DNA of 9,082 nucleotides from Burkholderiales bacterium (GCA_025350945.1 JANXWW010000015.1:1-9082), one strand, 5' to 3'; counted from the first letter of the stretch, positions 1 to 6,515 are shown. A program made the numbers and translations. Notes: generated by a model from the letters alone, not told the origin.

Positions 1-388
1 GCTTTTCATTGTCAAAAGCCCTGATCCAGATACCCACGGCTGCCGTGCTGCCTCGACGCGCGATGTGAGTACGCAGCACCAATCGTTTACCGCGCAGCAC
101 CTTGGCCGGTGCGGTTTGGACTATGCCTGCGTAGGGTGCGCCGAGTTTGTAGATAATTCGTAATGACGGAGCCTGAGTTTTTTTCTTTACTGTGTCGAGT
201 GCAATGTCGGTAGCAATGCCATCGACTTGCCAGTCGTCTGGCAGATTGGGATTCTCAACCTGTCTGACCGAGAAATTTGCGTTATGAACAAAAAGCGGAA
301 CAAAAAGCGGAACAATAAGTGGTGTTGCTGCGCAGGCAGTGAGGATCAACGCAAATGCGACGCTAGTTAAAACTAAAGATAATTTCAT
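1..388 (-). CDS. Putative lipoprotein, partial (C-terminus beyond left edge)
   Basis: The reading frame opens at ATG 386-388 and stays open to base 1, giving the first 129 residues. The N-terminus MKLSLVLTSVAFALILTAC is a lipoprotein signal with lipobox L16-T17-A18-C19, so the mature protein should be lipidated at Cys19; residue +2 is Ala, which by the E. coli rule favours the outer membrane. After the Cys comes a hydrophobic stretch with a doubled VPLF motif, then a soluble region (about 36-129) rich in beta-prone residues. The segment around residues 93-129, with RGKRLVLRTHIARR followed by GIWIRAFDNE, resembles carbohydrate-binding-like jelly-roll domains that read 'GKRVRLSGWVKT...GLWMRVDG'; this likeness is from memory and is only a family-level guess. 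The Shine-Dalgarno is weak (GGGAA about 6 nt upstream). It lies downstream of pckG on the same strand with a 217-bp gap, so it probably has its own promoter. Function unknown. Confidence 0.72.
   Translation of the reverse strand, partial: MKLSLVLTSVAFALILTACAATPLIVPLFVPLFVHNANFSVRQVENPNLPDDWQVDGIATDIALDTVKKKTQAPSLRIIYKLGAPYAGIVQTAPAKVLRGKRLVLRTHIARRGSTAAVGIWIRAFDNEK
286..319 (-). repeat. 12-bp tandem repeat inside the lipoprotein gene
   Basis: On the plus strand the unit GAACAAAAAGCG occurs at 286-297 and exactly again at 298-309, followed by a degenerate partial copy (GAACAATAAG) at 310-319. Because 12 is a multiple of three, copy-number change keeps the frame; each unit adds one VPLF tetrapeptide just after the lipidated Cys of the overlapping lipoprotein. 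Confidence 0.85.
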
Positions 389-468
389 CGTGATTCCCGG
401 GTACTTTGCATGTGAGCTGTTAGCGTCGCTTGCGTACCGCCGAGCAACCAATTGGTTCAACAATTCAT

Positions 469-497
469 ATTGTAGGAAATCAGGCGCGGTTATTGAA
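469..497 (-). promoter_or_regulatory. Candidate promoter for the lipoprotein gene
   Basis: On the minus strand TTCAAT (492-497) and TACAAT (469-474) are 17 bp apart. The -10 matches 5 of 6 consensus positions, the -35 only 3 of 6. Transcription would start near 462, giving a leader of about 74 nt before the ATG at 388. A perfect 12-bp palindrome AACCAATTGGTT (446-457) falls just downstream of that start and could be an operator. Only sequence resemblance supports this. Confidence 0.28.
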
Positions 498-605
498 GCA
501 CTAATGCCGCGAAACGCGGAAAAGCAGGCCCGAAATACGGCGTTCACGCGCTTGCTCGCGATGCGAATGCGTTGCAAGCAAGGTTTTGACTTCAGAAAAG
601 CGAAA

Positions 606-2468
606 CTAAATTGCTGTCTTCAACGCCGCTTCCAATGCTGACTTCAGCACGGTATACCGCCGCGTCATTTCCGCCGGTAAATGATGCGCTAGCTTCGTCA
701 GCAATTCATCATGTAGCTTTAATTCCTGCGTCCATTGCGTTTGATTGATGGCGGTAATCTCGTCGAATTTTTCCTGCGCAAACGACGAACCGCTCCAATC
801 AAGATCGCTGTATGTTGGAATAAACCCCAGCGCTGTTTTTTTAGCTTGGGCACGCCCTTCCACGCGTTCCACAATCCATTTCAACACGCGCATATTGTCG
901 CCAAATCCGGGCCAGATAAATTTGCCGTTATCGTCTTTGCGAAACCAGTTGCCGCAGTAAATTTTTGGCGCGTTCGCACCGGCTTTTTTGCCGATTGATA
1001 CCCAATGGCCAAAATAATCGGCCATGTTGTAGCCGCAAAAAGCGATCATCGCAAACGGGTCGCGCCGCACCACACCAACTTGTCCGGTAATCGCGGCAGT
1101 GGTCTCGGAACCCAGTGTGGCCGCCATGTAAACGCCCTCATTCCAATTCGTGGCTTCAGTAATTAACGGCACCGTGCTGGAACGACGTCCCCCAAAAATC
1201 ATCGCTGAAATCGGCACGCCATCCGGGTTGTCCCAATCGGAATCAAGCGACGGACATTGCGTGGCTGCGACGGTGAATCGCGCGTTTGCGTGCGCGGCGA
1301 GCCGGCCACAATCCGGCGTCCAATTGTTGCCTTGCCAGTCGATCAATTTTGCGGGTGGCGTTTTCGTCATGCCTTCCCACCACACATCGCCTTCGGGCGT
1401 GATTGCCACGTTAGTAAAAATCGTATTCGATTTCATCGAATCCATGCAATTCGGATTGGTCTCGTAAGACGTTCCCGGTGCCACGCCAAAAAATCCCGCC
1501 TCTGGATTGATCGCATATAAACGCCCATCTGTGCCGGGCTTGATCCATGCAATATCATCGCCAACGGTGGTCACTTCCCAGCCTGCTTGCTTGAACGTCG
1601 CAGGCGGAATCAGCATGGCGAAATTGGTTTTGCCGCAAGCCGACGGGAACGCCGCGGTGATGTAATGCTTTTTCCCCTCGGGCGTTTTTACACCGAGAAT
1701 TAACATGTGCTCGGCCAGCCAGCCCTGCTGCTTGCCCATCACGCTTGCAATGCGCAACGCGAAACATTTTTTTCCCAGCAACGCATTGCCGCCATAGCCC
1801 GAACCATACGACCAGATTTCACGCGTCTGTGGAAAATGCACGATGTATTTGTGATCTTTGTTGCATGGCCACGCCACATCTTTATGACCTGCTTCCAAGG
1901 GCGCGCCAACCGAATGCAGCGCCGGTACGAATACGCCATCATCACCCAATGCATCCAGCACGTTGCGGCCCATGCGCGTCATCAATTTCATGTTGACCGC
2001 GACATAAGCGGAATCAGAAATCTCCACGCCGATGTGCGCGATGTGCGAGCCGAGCGGGCCCATACTGAACGGCACCACATACATCGTGCGGCCCCGCATT
2101 GCGCCCGCAAACAAGCCATGCAAAGTTTTGCGCATTTCATCAGGTGCGGTCCAGTTATTGGTCGGGCCAGCATCTTCTTCGTGTTCAGAACAAATGAAGG
2201 TACGGTCTTCGACGCGTGCGACATCACTTGGATCGGACATAGCCAAATACGAATTGGGCCGCAATTTTTCGTTCAGTTTTTTAAACGTTCCCGCCGCAAC
2301 TAATTCATTGCAAAGTCGGTTGTATTCCTCATCGCTGCCATCGCACCAGTAGATGCGCGCAGGCTGTGTAAGCGCAGCGACTTCTGAAACCCAGGCGAGC
2401 AGTTTGCGATGCTGCGTGGGTGCAACATTAACGGCGGTGTGACGCAGCGTATCAGCGAGTGCGTTCAT
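606..2468 (-). CDS. pckG: Phosphoenolpyruvate carboxykinase (GTP)
   Basis: Converts oxaloacetate plus GTP to PEP, CO2 and GDP in the cytosol, the entry step of gluconeogenesis. The 620-residue product is of normal length for GTP-type enzymes (about 600-625). Family motifs in order: VARVEDRTFIC (83-93, substrate-binding Arg); YGSGYGGNALLGKKCFALR (221-239, with the Mn-ligand Lys); AEHMLILG (252-259, Mn-ligand His254); P-loop FPSACGKTN (274-282) with the reactive Cys278; kinase-2 TVGDDIAW (301-308, metal Asp); NPEAGFFGVAPGT (321-333); omega-loop lid GGRRSSTVPL (426-435); and NWFRKDDNGKFIWPGFGDN (507-525), diagnostic of the GTP family. All catalytic residues I can place are present. A start at 2483 is possible in frame, but a strong AGGAG lies 7 nt before the ATG at 2466-2468 and is itself within those extra codons, so 2468 is chosen. 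No T-run hairpin follows the TAG stop. Confidence 0.97.
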   Translation of the reverse strand: MNALADTLRHTAVNVAPTQHRKLLAWVSEVAALTQPARIYWCDGSDEEYNRLCNELVAAGTFKKLNEKLRPNSYLAMSDPSDVARVEDRTFICSEHEEDAGPTNNWTAPDEMRKTLHGLFAGAMRGRTMYVVPFSMGPLGSHIAHIGVEISDSAYVAVNMKLMTRMGRNVLDALGDDGVFVPALHSVGAPLEAGHKDVAWPCNKDHKYIVHFPQTREIWSYGSGYGGNALLGKKCFALRIASVMGKQQGWLAEHMLILGVKTPEGKKHYITAAFPSACGKTNFAMLIPPATFKQAGWEVTTVGDDIAWIKPGTDGRLYAINPEAGFFGVAPGTSYETNPNCMDSMKSNTIFTNVAITPEGDVWWEGMTKTPPAKLIDWQGNNWTPDCGRLAAHANARFTVAATQCPSLDSDWDNPDGVPISAMIFGGRRSSTVPLITEATNWNEGVYMAATLGSETTAAITGQVGVVRRDPFAMIAFCGYNMADYFGHWVSIGKKAGANAPKIYCGNWFRKDDNGKFIWPGFGDNMRVLKWIVERVEGRAQAKKTALGFIPTYSDLDWSGSSFAQEKFDEITAINQTQWTQELKLHDELLTKLAHHLPAEMTRRYTVLKSALEAALKTAI

Positions 2469-2475
2469 GAAATTT

Positions 2476-2480
2476 CTCCT
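2476..2480 (-). promoter_or_regulatory. pckG ribosome binding site (decides start)
   Basis: AGGAG on the minus strand, 7 nt upstream of the ATG at 2468. It overlaps the codons of the longer in-frame ORF beginning at 2483, which argues against that longer start. Confidence 0.85.
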
Positions 2481-2556
2481 CATAAGTTGCCGGATGTTTT
2501 GAGTTCATTATCTGGCGCTGCAAAGTAATGCAAATCTGCATCCGCGGCATCGTTAT

Positions 2557-2865
2557 ATATTCCCAAATTATCCCACCATCACGAATCCCCGTTCTGAATT
2601 GGTTATACCATTTGTGCATGGAGGGTTTGTATTTTTTATGAATCACAAATATTGCGGAAATGCTCTTACCGAAATATAAAAGTCTAATATCTACGGGAGA
2701 TTCCAGAGCAAAAGCTCTCTTGACGCGCGCTAGTGGTGGGGTTTGCATTTCTACTCTTACGTGGTGCCGCACTTTGCCCCTTATTTACCGCGTTTCATCA
2801 CGCAAGCCTTGTGCTTGGCCGTCCCGGCGATTAGTCTTTGTCTTAGTCGCTTATTTTGGGAATAT
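2557..2865. mobile_element. Possible degenerate MITE-like element (309 bp)
   Basis: ATATTCCCAAA at 2557-2567 is repeated exactly in inverted form at 2855-2865. Beyond the 11 perfect bases, the two ends, read inward, agree at about 10 of the next 18 positions. Each end is flanked outside by TTAT (2553-2556 and 2866-2869), which could be a 4-bp target duplication, and the hairpin AGAGC-AAAA-GCTCT sits almost exactly at the centre. No transposase is encoded. The AT-rich context makes a chance match quite possible; only additional copies elsewhere in the genome would establish this. Confidence 0.25.
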
Positions 2866-2867
2866 TT

Positions 2868-4565
2868 ATGAATCGCACGCCTCGATTATTTTCAATTGCC
2901 GTGCTGTCCACGCTGGTATCTTGCGTCATGTTTGGTGAAGCAGAGCGCCCCGGTTCACCAAAGATTGACGGTCTCGGTAAACACACGTGGATTATCACGA
3001 CTCGATCATCTGAGGCGCAGGCGTTGTTCAATCAGGGGGTAGGTTTGTTTTATGCCTTCGATCACGGCGATGCGGCGCGTGCGTTTCGTGCGGCACTTGA
3101 GGCCGACCCCGTATGCGCAATGTGCGCGTGGGGACTGGCCTACGCGATGGGGCCGAATGTGAATAACAATAATCCTGCCAATCGAAAAGAATCCGCGCGT
3201 TATCAATTGCGCGCAGAAATGCTGACCAAGGATGTCACGCCGCTTGAACTCGCCATCATTAACGCGGCCAGCGGGCGCTATGTGAGCGTCGGCAAGAAGG
3301 ATGAAGAGCCGAGTGAACCTGTTGCAAAAATCTGTACGTCATCTACAACCAAAATCGCGCCTACATTCGATCTCGTTTATGCGCAGAAAATGGCGGCGGT
3401 GTACAAACAATTTCCCGCGCATCCTGACGCTGCCACTTTGTATGCTGATGCTGAACTCATCACCGATGCCTGGAAGTGGTGGAATGCCGAAGGCAAGCCT
3501 ACTGCGGCGACCGAGAAAGGTGTTGCTGCGCTCGAAGATGTTTTGAAAAATAATCGCGAACACACCGGTGCCAATCATTTACTGATTCACGCGCTTGAAC
3601 AATCGCGCACGCCTGAACGTGCCATCGCATCTGCCGATTTGCTGCGCTCGCTCGCCAGCGGCGCGCCACATTTATTGCACATGCCTTCGCACATTTATAT
3701 CAAGACCGGGCGCTTCGCCGATGCGACCCTGGCGAATCAAACCGCACTCGCAGCCGATGACAAGCGTGAGGAAATTGTGAAGGCGCAAGGTTTCGAAGCG
3801 AAGCCGAGTTGGCGTCCGCACCATCTGCATTTTTTGCAGTACGCGGCGATGATGGATGGCCGCAGCGAGATTGCCATTAATGCAGCATCGAAGCTCGCTG
3901 TGTTATCCAGCGGAAAAAGCGCGCGCGGGGGTGATCGCAGCGGCCTGTATTCACAATATATGCATTCGCTACTTCGCTTGAATCAGATCAGGTTTCAACA
4001 ATGGGACAACATACTCGCAGTGCCTGCGGCTACCGTCAAAGATGGTATCGAAGAAGGCATCGCCCACTATGCGCGCGGTCTGGCGCATGTGGCGCGCGGC
4101 AACACCACAGAGGTCGAAGCTCAGTTGGCGCAGATTCGTCGCATTGCCGCAATAGATAAAAATCGCAAAGAAAAACTGTTTGGCGAATACCAGGTTTCAT
4201 CGCTGCTCGAAGTTGTCGCCGAAGCACTTGATGGTCAGCTAAAACTCAAATTACAAAAAACGGATGAAGGGTTTGCCGCACTGCAGCGTGCAGTAAAGCT
4301 GGAATCTGCGCTCGACGCGGATGATCCGCCACTTCTGGGCGCACACACCCGTTTGATGCTGGGTCGTGCGTTGTTGTCTACTGGTCGTCATGCCGAAGCT
4401 GAAACTATCGCGCGCGAAGATTTGAAAGCGATTCCCGGTAGCGGCTGGGCGCTGGCGATGTTGCGTGATGCGTTACGCGCGCAGAAGAAGATGACCGAGG
4501 CGGCCGAAGTGGAAAAGAAATTGAATGAAGTGTGGTCGCGTGCCGATGGCGCGCTGAAATCTTAG
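2868..4565 (+). CDS. TPR-like repeat lipoprotein of unknown function
   Basis: A 565-residue protein. The N-terminus MNRTPRLFSIAVLSTLVSC is a lipoprotein signal with lipobox L16-V17-S18-C19; residue +2 is Val, so outer-membrane anchoring facing the periplasm is likely. The body is alpha-helical with TPR-like units: residues about 49-82 (FNQGVGLFYAFDHGDAARAF then ALEADP), 165-200, 245-295 and 480-545. It matches from memory a widespread uncharacterised family with the pattern 'FNQGL..AYAFNH..A..SF..A...DP.CAMC.WG.A...GPN'. C83-A-M-C86 is a CxxC but is followed by Ala, so it is not a c-type haem site. Histidines cluster at H237/H241, H268/H271/H275 (PHLLHMPSHIY) and H318/H319/H321 (RPHHLHF). The ATG at 2868 has GGGA 7 nt upstream; an in-frame TTG at 2856 would add four residues before the signal and is less likely. 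No partner gene in the same direction lies nearby. Function unknown. Confidence 0.88.
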   Translation: MNRTPRLFSIAVLSTLVSCVMFGEAERPGSPKIDGLGKHTWIITTRSSEAQALFNQGVGLFYAFDHGDAARAFRAALEADPVCAMCAWGLAYAMGPNVNNNNPANRKESARYQLRAEMLTKDVTPLELAIINAASGRYVSVGKKDEEPSEPVAKICTSSTTKIAPTFDLVYAQKMAAVYKQFPAHPDAATLYADAELITDAWKWWNAEGKPTAATEKGVAALEDVLKNNREHTGANHLLIHALEQSRTPERAIASADLLRSLASGAPHLLHMPSHIYIKTGRFADATLANQTALAADDKREEIVKAQGFEAKPSWRPHHLHFLQYAAMMDGRSEIAINAASKLAVLSSGKSARGGDRSGLYSQYMHSLLRLNQIRFQQWDNILAVPAATVKDGIEEGIAHYARGLAHVARGNTTEVEAQLAQIRRIAAIDKNRKEKLFGEYQVSSLLEVVAEALDGQLKLKLQKTDEGFAALQRAVKLESALDADDPPLLGAHTRLMLGRALLSTGRHAEAETIAREDLKAIPGSGWALAMLRDALRAQKKMTEAAEVEKKLNEVWSRADGALKS

Positions 4566-4589
4566 TAGTTTCAACAACCCCTAGCGTTT

Positions 4590-4603
4590 ACCTTATATAA
4601 GGT
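4590..4603. repeat. Perfect 14-bp palindrome after TPR lipoprotein gene
   Basis: ACCTTATATAAGGT is a perfect palindrome beginning 25 bp after the stop at 4565. CTAG occurs on both sides (4581-4584 and 4609-4612). It has no unpaired loop and no following T-run, so it is not a standard intrinsic terminator; it could be a protein-binding site or the tip of a weak hairpin. Confidence 0.5.
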
Positions 4604-4764
4604 GCGTCCTAGATGCGAGAAAAATAATTTGCGCGCTAAATACAGTCAAGATGAACAAATTGCATAAATCACGGCAATTCAGGATCGTTTTAACGTCCAC
4701 ATTTTCTATTAAGAAACAGCCATGATTTAGGCAGAATTTCAGCAGGACATCCCCCGATTCTTTG

Positions 4765-5001
4765 ATGATTAGCGGACAAGAAACCGCAGACGAAGCGAAG
4801 ATCACGCAAAAGCATGGCTTCTTCGCTCAGCGCACCAAGATCGTTATCGATGCCAGCAAGGGCGACGATATGATCAACATTCACACCAACCAAGAAAGGT
4901 TTGTATTTTTTGTCAGTAATGCACCCAGCCTTGACATCAAAACGCTACAAGCCGCTCTTATTGGGGGATACAAATTATTTGCCGCAGTTTTGGGCGGCTG
5001 A
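4765..5001 (+). CDS. Hypothetical 78-residue ORF, possibly a gene remnant
   Basis: The frame from ATG 4765 to TGA 4999 encodes 78 residues and is open upstream to 4726. Third codon positions in about the first 30 codons are mostly C or G (for example TTC TTC, CGC ACC AAG ATC), as in the neighbouring genes, which hints at real coding origin. The product is soluble-looking: KIVIDASKGDDMINIHTNQ resembles a single turn of an RTX-like or other beta-roll 'D..GDD.I.I' motif, and the C-terminus is hydrophobic (GGYKLFAAVLGG). There is no Shine-Dalgarno sequence before ATG 4765 or TTG 4762, no promoter, and I recognise no family. It may be the 3' end of a decayed larger gene, or a chance ORF. Confidence 0.33.
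   Translation: MISGQETADEAKITQKHGFFAQRTKIVIDASKGDDMINIHTNQERFVFFVSNAPSLDIKTLQAALIGGYKLFAAVLGG
4981..4998. terminator. Weak hairpin between convergent genes
   Basis: GCCGC (4981-4985) and GCGGC (4994-4998) form a 5-bp GC stem with an 8-nt loop about 37 bp past the hflX stop on the minus strand. The bases after it are AT-rich in both directions but lack a clean T-run, so it is at best a weak terminator. It overlaps the end of the short plus-strand ORF. Confidence 0.3.
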
Positions 5002-5034
5002 TTTATTAAGTTTGTTCTAATATTGTCAGGCTTA

Positions 5035-6459
5035 TTACTCGGATGTCGGCTTTACGCTGAGCTTTTTGCGCAAATTTTCTACAGCATTAGACTCGCCACG
5101 AACCCTTAAAAAAGCGCCGTTATTATCGGCGCGTTCTTCCAGCACTTCGCAGCTTGCAAAAATTTTTCCGCGCAATTGTTGTGCCGACCACGGCAGAAAT
5201 ATCTCCTCTTCAACGAGGTCACGCTGGAAAAACGCGCAGATCGCAGCGTGCATTCTTGCGACATCGGTTTCGCGACGCGCGCTCATCACGATACAGTCCG
5301 GATACTGCGCGTGCAACGCAGTCTCACGCTCGGCTTCGGCCCTAGCATCACCGACAACGTCGATTTTGTTAAATACGCGAATCCGCGGCACAGCTCCCGC
5401 GCCGATGTCATTCAGCACCGTGTCGGTCACGGCAAGCTGCCGTTCACATCCAGGATCGCTCGCGTCAATGACGTGGAGAAGCAGTGAAGATTCTGCCGCT
5501 TCTTCCAGTGTTGATTTAAATGACGCGACCAAATCATGCGGCAGGTTTTTGATAAAGCCGACGGTGTCGCTTACCAATACACGCGGTACAGTTTCAGGAT
5601 GGAGCGCGCGCACGGTAGTGTCGAGCGTGGCAAAAAGTTTATTGGCTACCAGCACTTCACTGCCGGTGAGGGCGCGCATCAAGGTTGATTTGCCCGCGTT
5701 CGTATAACCTACCAGTGCCACGCGTGCCAGCCCCTGACCACCTTCGCCTGCCTGATTTGCCCGGCGGGCGCGCTGTGTCTGGCGTTCTGCATCCATCGCG
5801 GCAATTTCCACTTCCAGCTCGGCGATACGGTTGCGAATTTTTTGACGATCCAGTGCCGCGTGCGTTTCGCCTGCACCGCGACCGCCCGAGCCGCTGCGCT
5901 GTCGCCCGCCCGAGCCCGCCAATTTCGCCGCTTCGCGAAGGCGTGGCGACATATAGCCGAGCCGCGCAATCTCCACCTGTGCACGCGCCGCGCGCGAGCT
6001 CGCGTGACGGTGGAATATTTCGAGAATGACCATGGTGCGATCCATCACCTCGCAGCCGACCGCAATTTCGAGATTGCGTGCCTGTGAGGGAGATACTTCA
6101 TGATCGATGAGTACAATATCAGCTCTTCGTGTATCCGGATCAGCAGCGGATTGTGCCGCTGCCTTGGCTTTCGCGGCCCCACTTTTTGCCACACTTAAAT
6201 CATCTTCGAGTGCTTCAAAATCTGCACTGTCGCTATCCACAAACCGGCGAATTTCCTGCCGCTTGCCAACGCCTAGATACGCTGCCGTATCAAAATTAGT
6301 ACGCTTCTGAATGAACGTGCCGACGACCACATAGCCGAGTGTTTTCGCCAGTTCGCGAAGTTCAGTAAGCGACGCTTCAAATTCGATATCGTTCACGCTT
6401 TGCAGATGCACAGCAGCGACGACAGCACGCATCGGTTGATCTTTGGTTTCGGTTTGCAT
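5035..6459 (-). CDS. hflX: GTPase HflX (ribosome-splitting/recycling GTPase)
   Basis: HflX binds the 50S subunit and, in studied bacteria, splits stalled or stress-damaged 70S ribosomes in a GTP-dependent way. The 474-residue product has the N-terminal HflX domain (about 10-205; hallmarks DIVLIDHEVSPSQARNLE at 114-131, MDRTMVILEIFHRHA at 139-153, and a Gly/Arg/Ser-rich loop at 182-197), a coiled-coil helix (about 202-235), and a TRAFAC GTPase domain: G1 GYTNAGKST (251-259), G2 region LFATLDTTVR, G3 DTVG (298-301), G4 NKID (364-367), G5 SAR (393-395). The C-terminal domain ends at PTSE. It is longer than E. coli HflX (426 residues), mainly from an acidic then Ala-rich insertion at about 74-112. 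Extension to 6585 would read through the strong terminator at 6516-6550, so ATG 6459 is chosen; ATG 6432 is an alternative, as neither has a strong Shine-Dalgarno. Confidence 0.95.
   Translation of the reverse strand: MQTETKDQPMRAVVAAVHLQSVNDIEFEASLTELRELAKTLGYVVVGTFIQKRTNFDTAAYLGVGKRQEIRRFVDSDSADFEALEDDLSVAKSGAAKAKAAAQSAADPDTRRADIVLIDHEVSPSQARNLEIAVGCEVMDRTMVILEIFHRHASSRAARAQVEIARLGYMSPRLREAAKLAGSGGRQRSGSGGRGAGETHAALDRQKIRNRIAELEVEIAAMDAERQTQRARRANQAGEGGQGLARVALVGYTNAGKSTLMRALTGSEVLVANKLFATLDTTVRALHPETVPRVLVSDTVGFIKNLPHDLVASFKSTLEEAAESSLLLHVIDASDPGCERQLAVTDTVLNDIGAGAVPRIRVFNKIDVVGDARAEAERETALHAQYPDCIVMSARRETDVARMHAAICAFFQRDLVEEEIFLPWSAQQLRGKIFASCEVLEERADNNGAFLRVRGESNAVENLRKKLSVKPTSE
5108..5132 (-). 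terminator. Terminator-like hairpin inside the hflX coding region
   Basis: On the minus strand GCGCCG (5132-5127), a 7-nt loop, CGGCGC (5119-5114) and then six T (5113-5108) form a textbook intrinsic-terminator shape. It lies in sense orientation within hflX, about 25 codons before the stop, encoding ADNNGAFL. Translating ribosomes would normally hide it; uncoupled transcription could end here. Confidence 0.4.
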
Positions 6460-6479
6460 TCGGTAATTTCTTGTTTTGC

Positions 6480-6496
6480 GCGCGTAATATACGCGC
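6480..6496 (-). promoter_or_regulatory. Candidate hflX promoter -10 within an inverted repeat
   Basis: GCGCGTA (6480-6486) and TACGCGC (6490-6496) are a perfect 7-bp inverted repeat around 3 bases. On the minus strand TATATT (6491-6486), a 5 of 6 match to the -10 consensus, sits at its centre, with TGCACA (6513-6508, 4 of 6) 16 bp upstream. A start near 6479 would give a leader of about 20 nt to the ATG at 6459. The position between the upstream terminator and hflX requires a promoter here, and the repeat could be an operator covering it. Confidence 0.4.
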
Positions 6497-6515
6497 ATGC
6501 AGGAGTATGTGCATC

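Larger units (their letters stand above)
2469..2867. other. Divergent intergenic region between pckG and TPR lipoprotein gene
   Basis: This 399-bp spacer is visibly richer in A+T than the flanking genes and must hold the pckG promoter and probably that of the plus-strand gene. No -35/-10 pair is convincing: on the minus strand GATAAT (2567-2572) and TATATA (2554-2559) are -10-like but lack good -35 partners. It contains a perfect hairpin AGAGC-AAAA-GCTCT (2705-2718), a separated inverted repeat ATTTGTG/CACAAAT (2610-2616 and 2644-2650), and the inverted repeats described for the possible mobile element. Short ORFs here lack coding character and ribosome binding sites. Confidence 0.6.
4566..5034. 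other. Intergenic region between convergent genes
   Basis: This 469-bp stretch separates the convergent TPR lipoprotein gene and hflX. Apart from the palindrome at 4590-4603, the short ORF at 4765-5001 and the hairpin at 4981-4998, I see nothing recognisable. The first 190 bases are AT-rich and have stops in all frames I followed; no promoter pair stands out. The region could be the remains of a lost gene. Confidence 0.5.

Noticed and set aside
507..519. CCGCG-AAA-CGCGG hairpin between pckG and the lipoprotein gene
   Set aside because: Only a 5-bp stem with no T-run after it in the direction of transcription, so not called a terminator for pckG.
1707..2303. 198-codon plus-strand ORF opposite pckG
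   Set aside because: It lies wholly antisense to a well-supported enzyme gene, is rich in His, Arg and Cys as expected of an antisense frame, and has no recognisable domain.
2469..2483. N-terminal extension of pckG to an ATG at 2483
   Set aside because: The extra codons contain the AGGAG ribosome binding site correctly spaced for the ATG at 2468.
2610..2650. ATTTGTG/CACAAAT inverted repeat as a CRP-type site
   Set aside because: The half-sites are 27 bp apart rather than the 6 bp of a CRP operator, and neither half has a proper partner.
2452..2772. 106-codon minus-strand ORF in the pckG upstream region
   Set aside because: It overlaps the pckG start in another frame, has no ribosome binding site, and its composition follows the AT-rich spacer.
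3114..3125. CAMC in the TPR lipoprotein as a c-type haem attachment site
   Set aside because: Haem attachment needs CxxCH; here the residue after the second Cys is Ala.
2624..4911. 14-base direct repeat GGTTTGTATTTTTT at 2624-2637 and 4898-4911
   Set aside because: Low-complexity T-rich string with no shared flanks; probably chance.
5066..5707. 213-codon plus-strand ORF opposite hflX
   Set aside because: Antisense to the GTPase domain coding sequence; Ser/Thr/Arg-rich composition is a shadow of the hflX codons.
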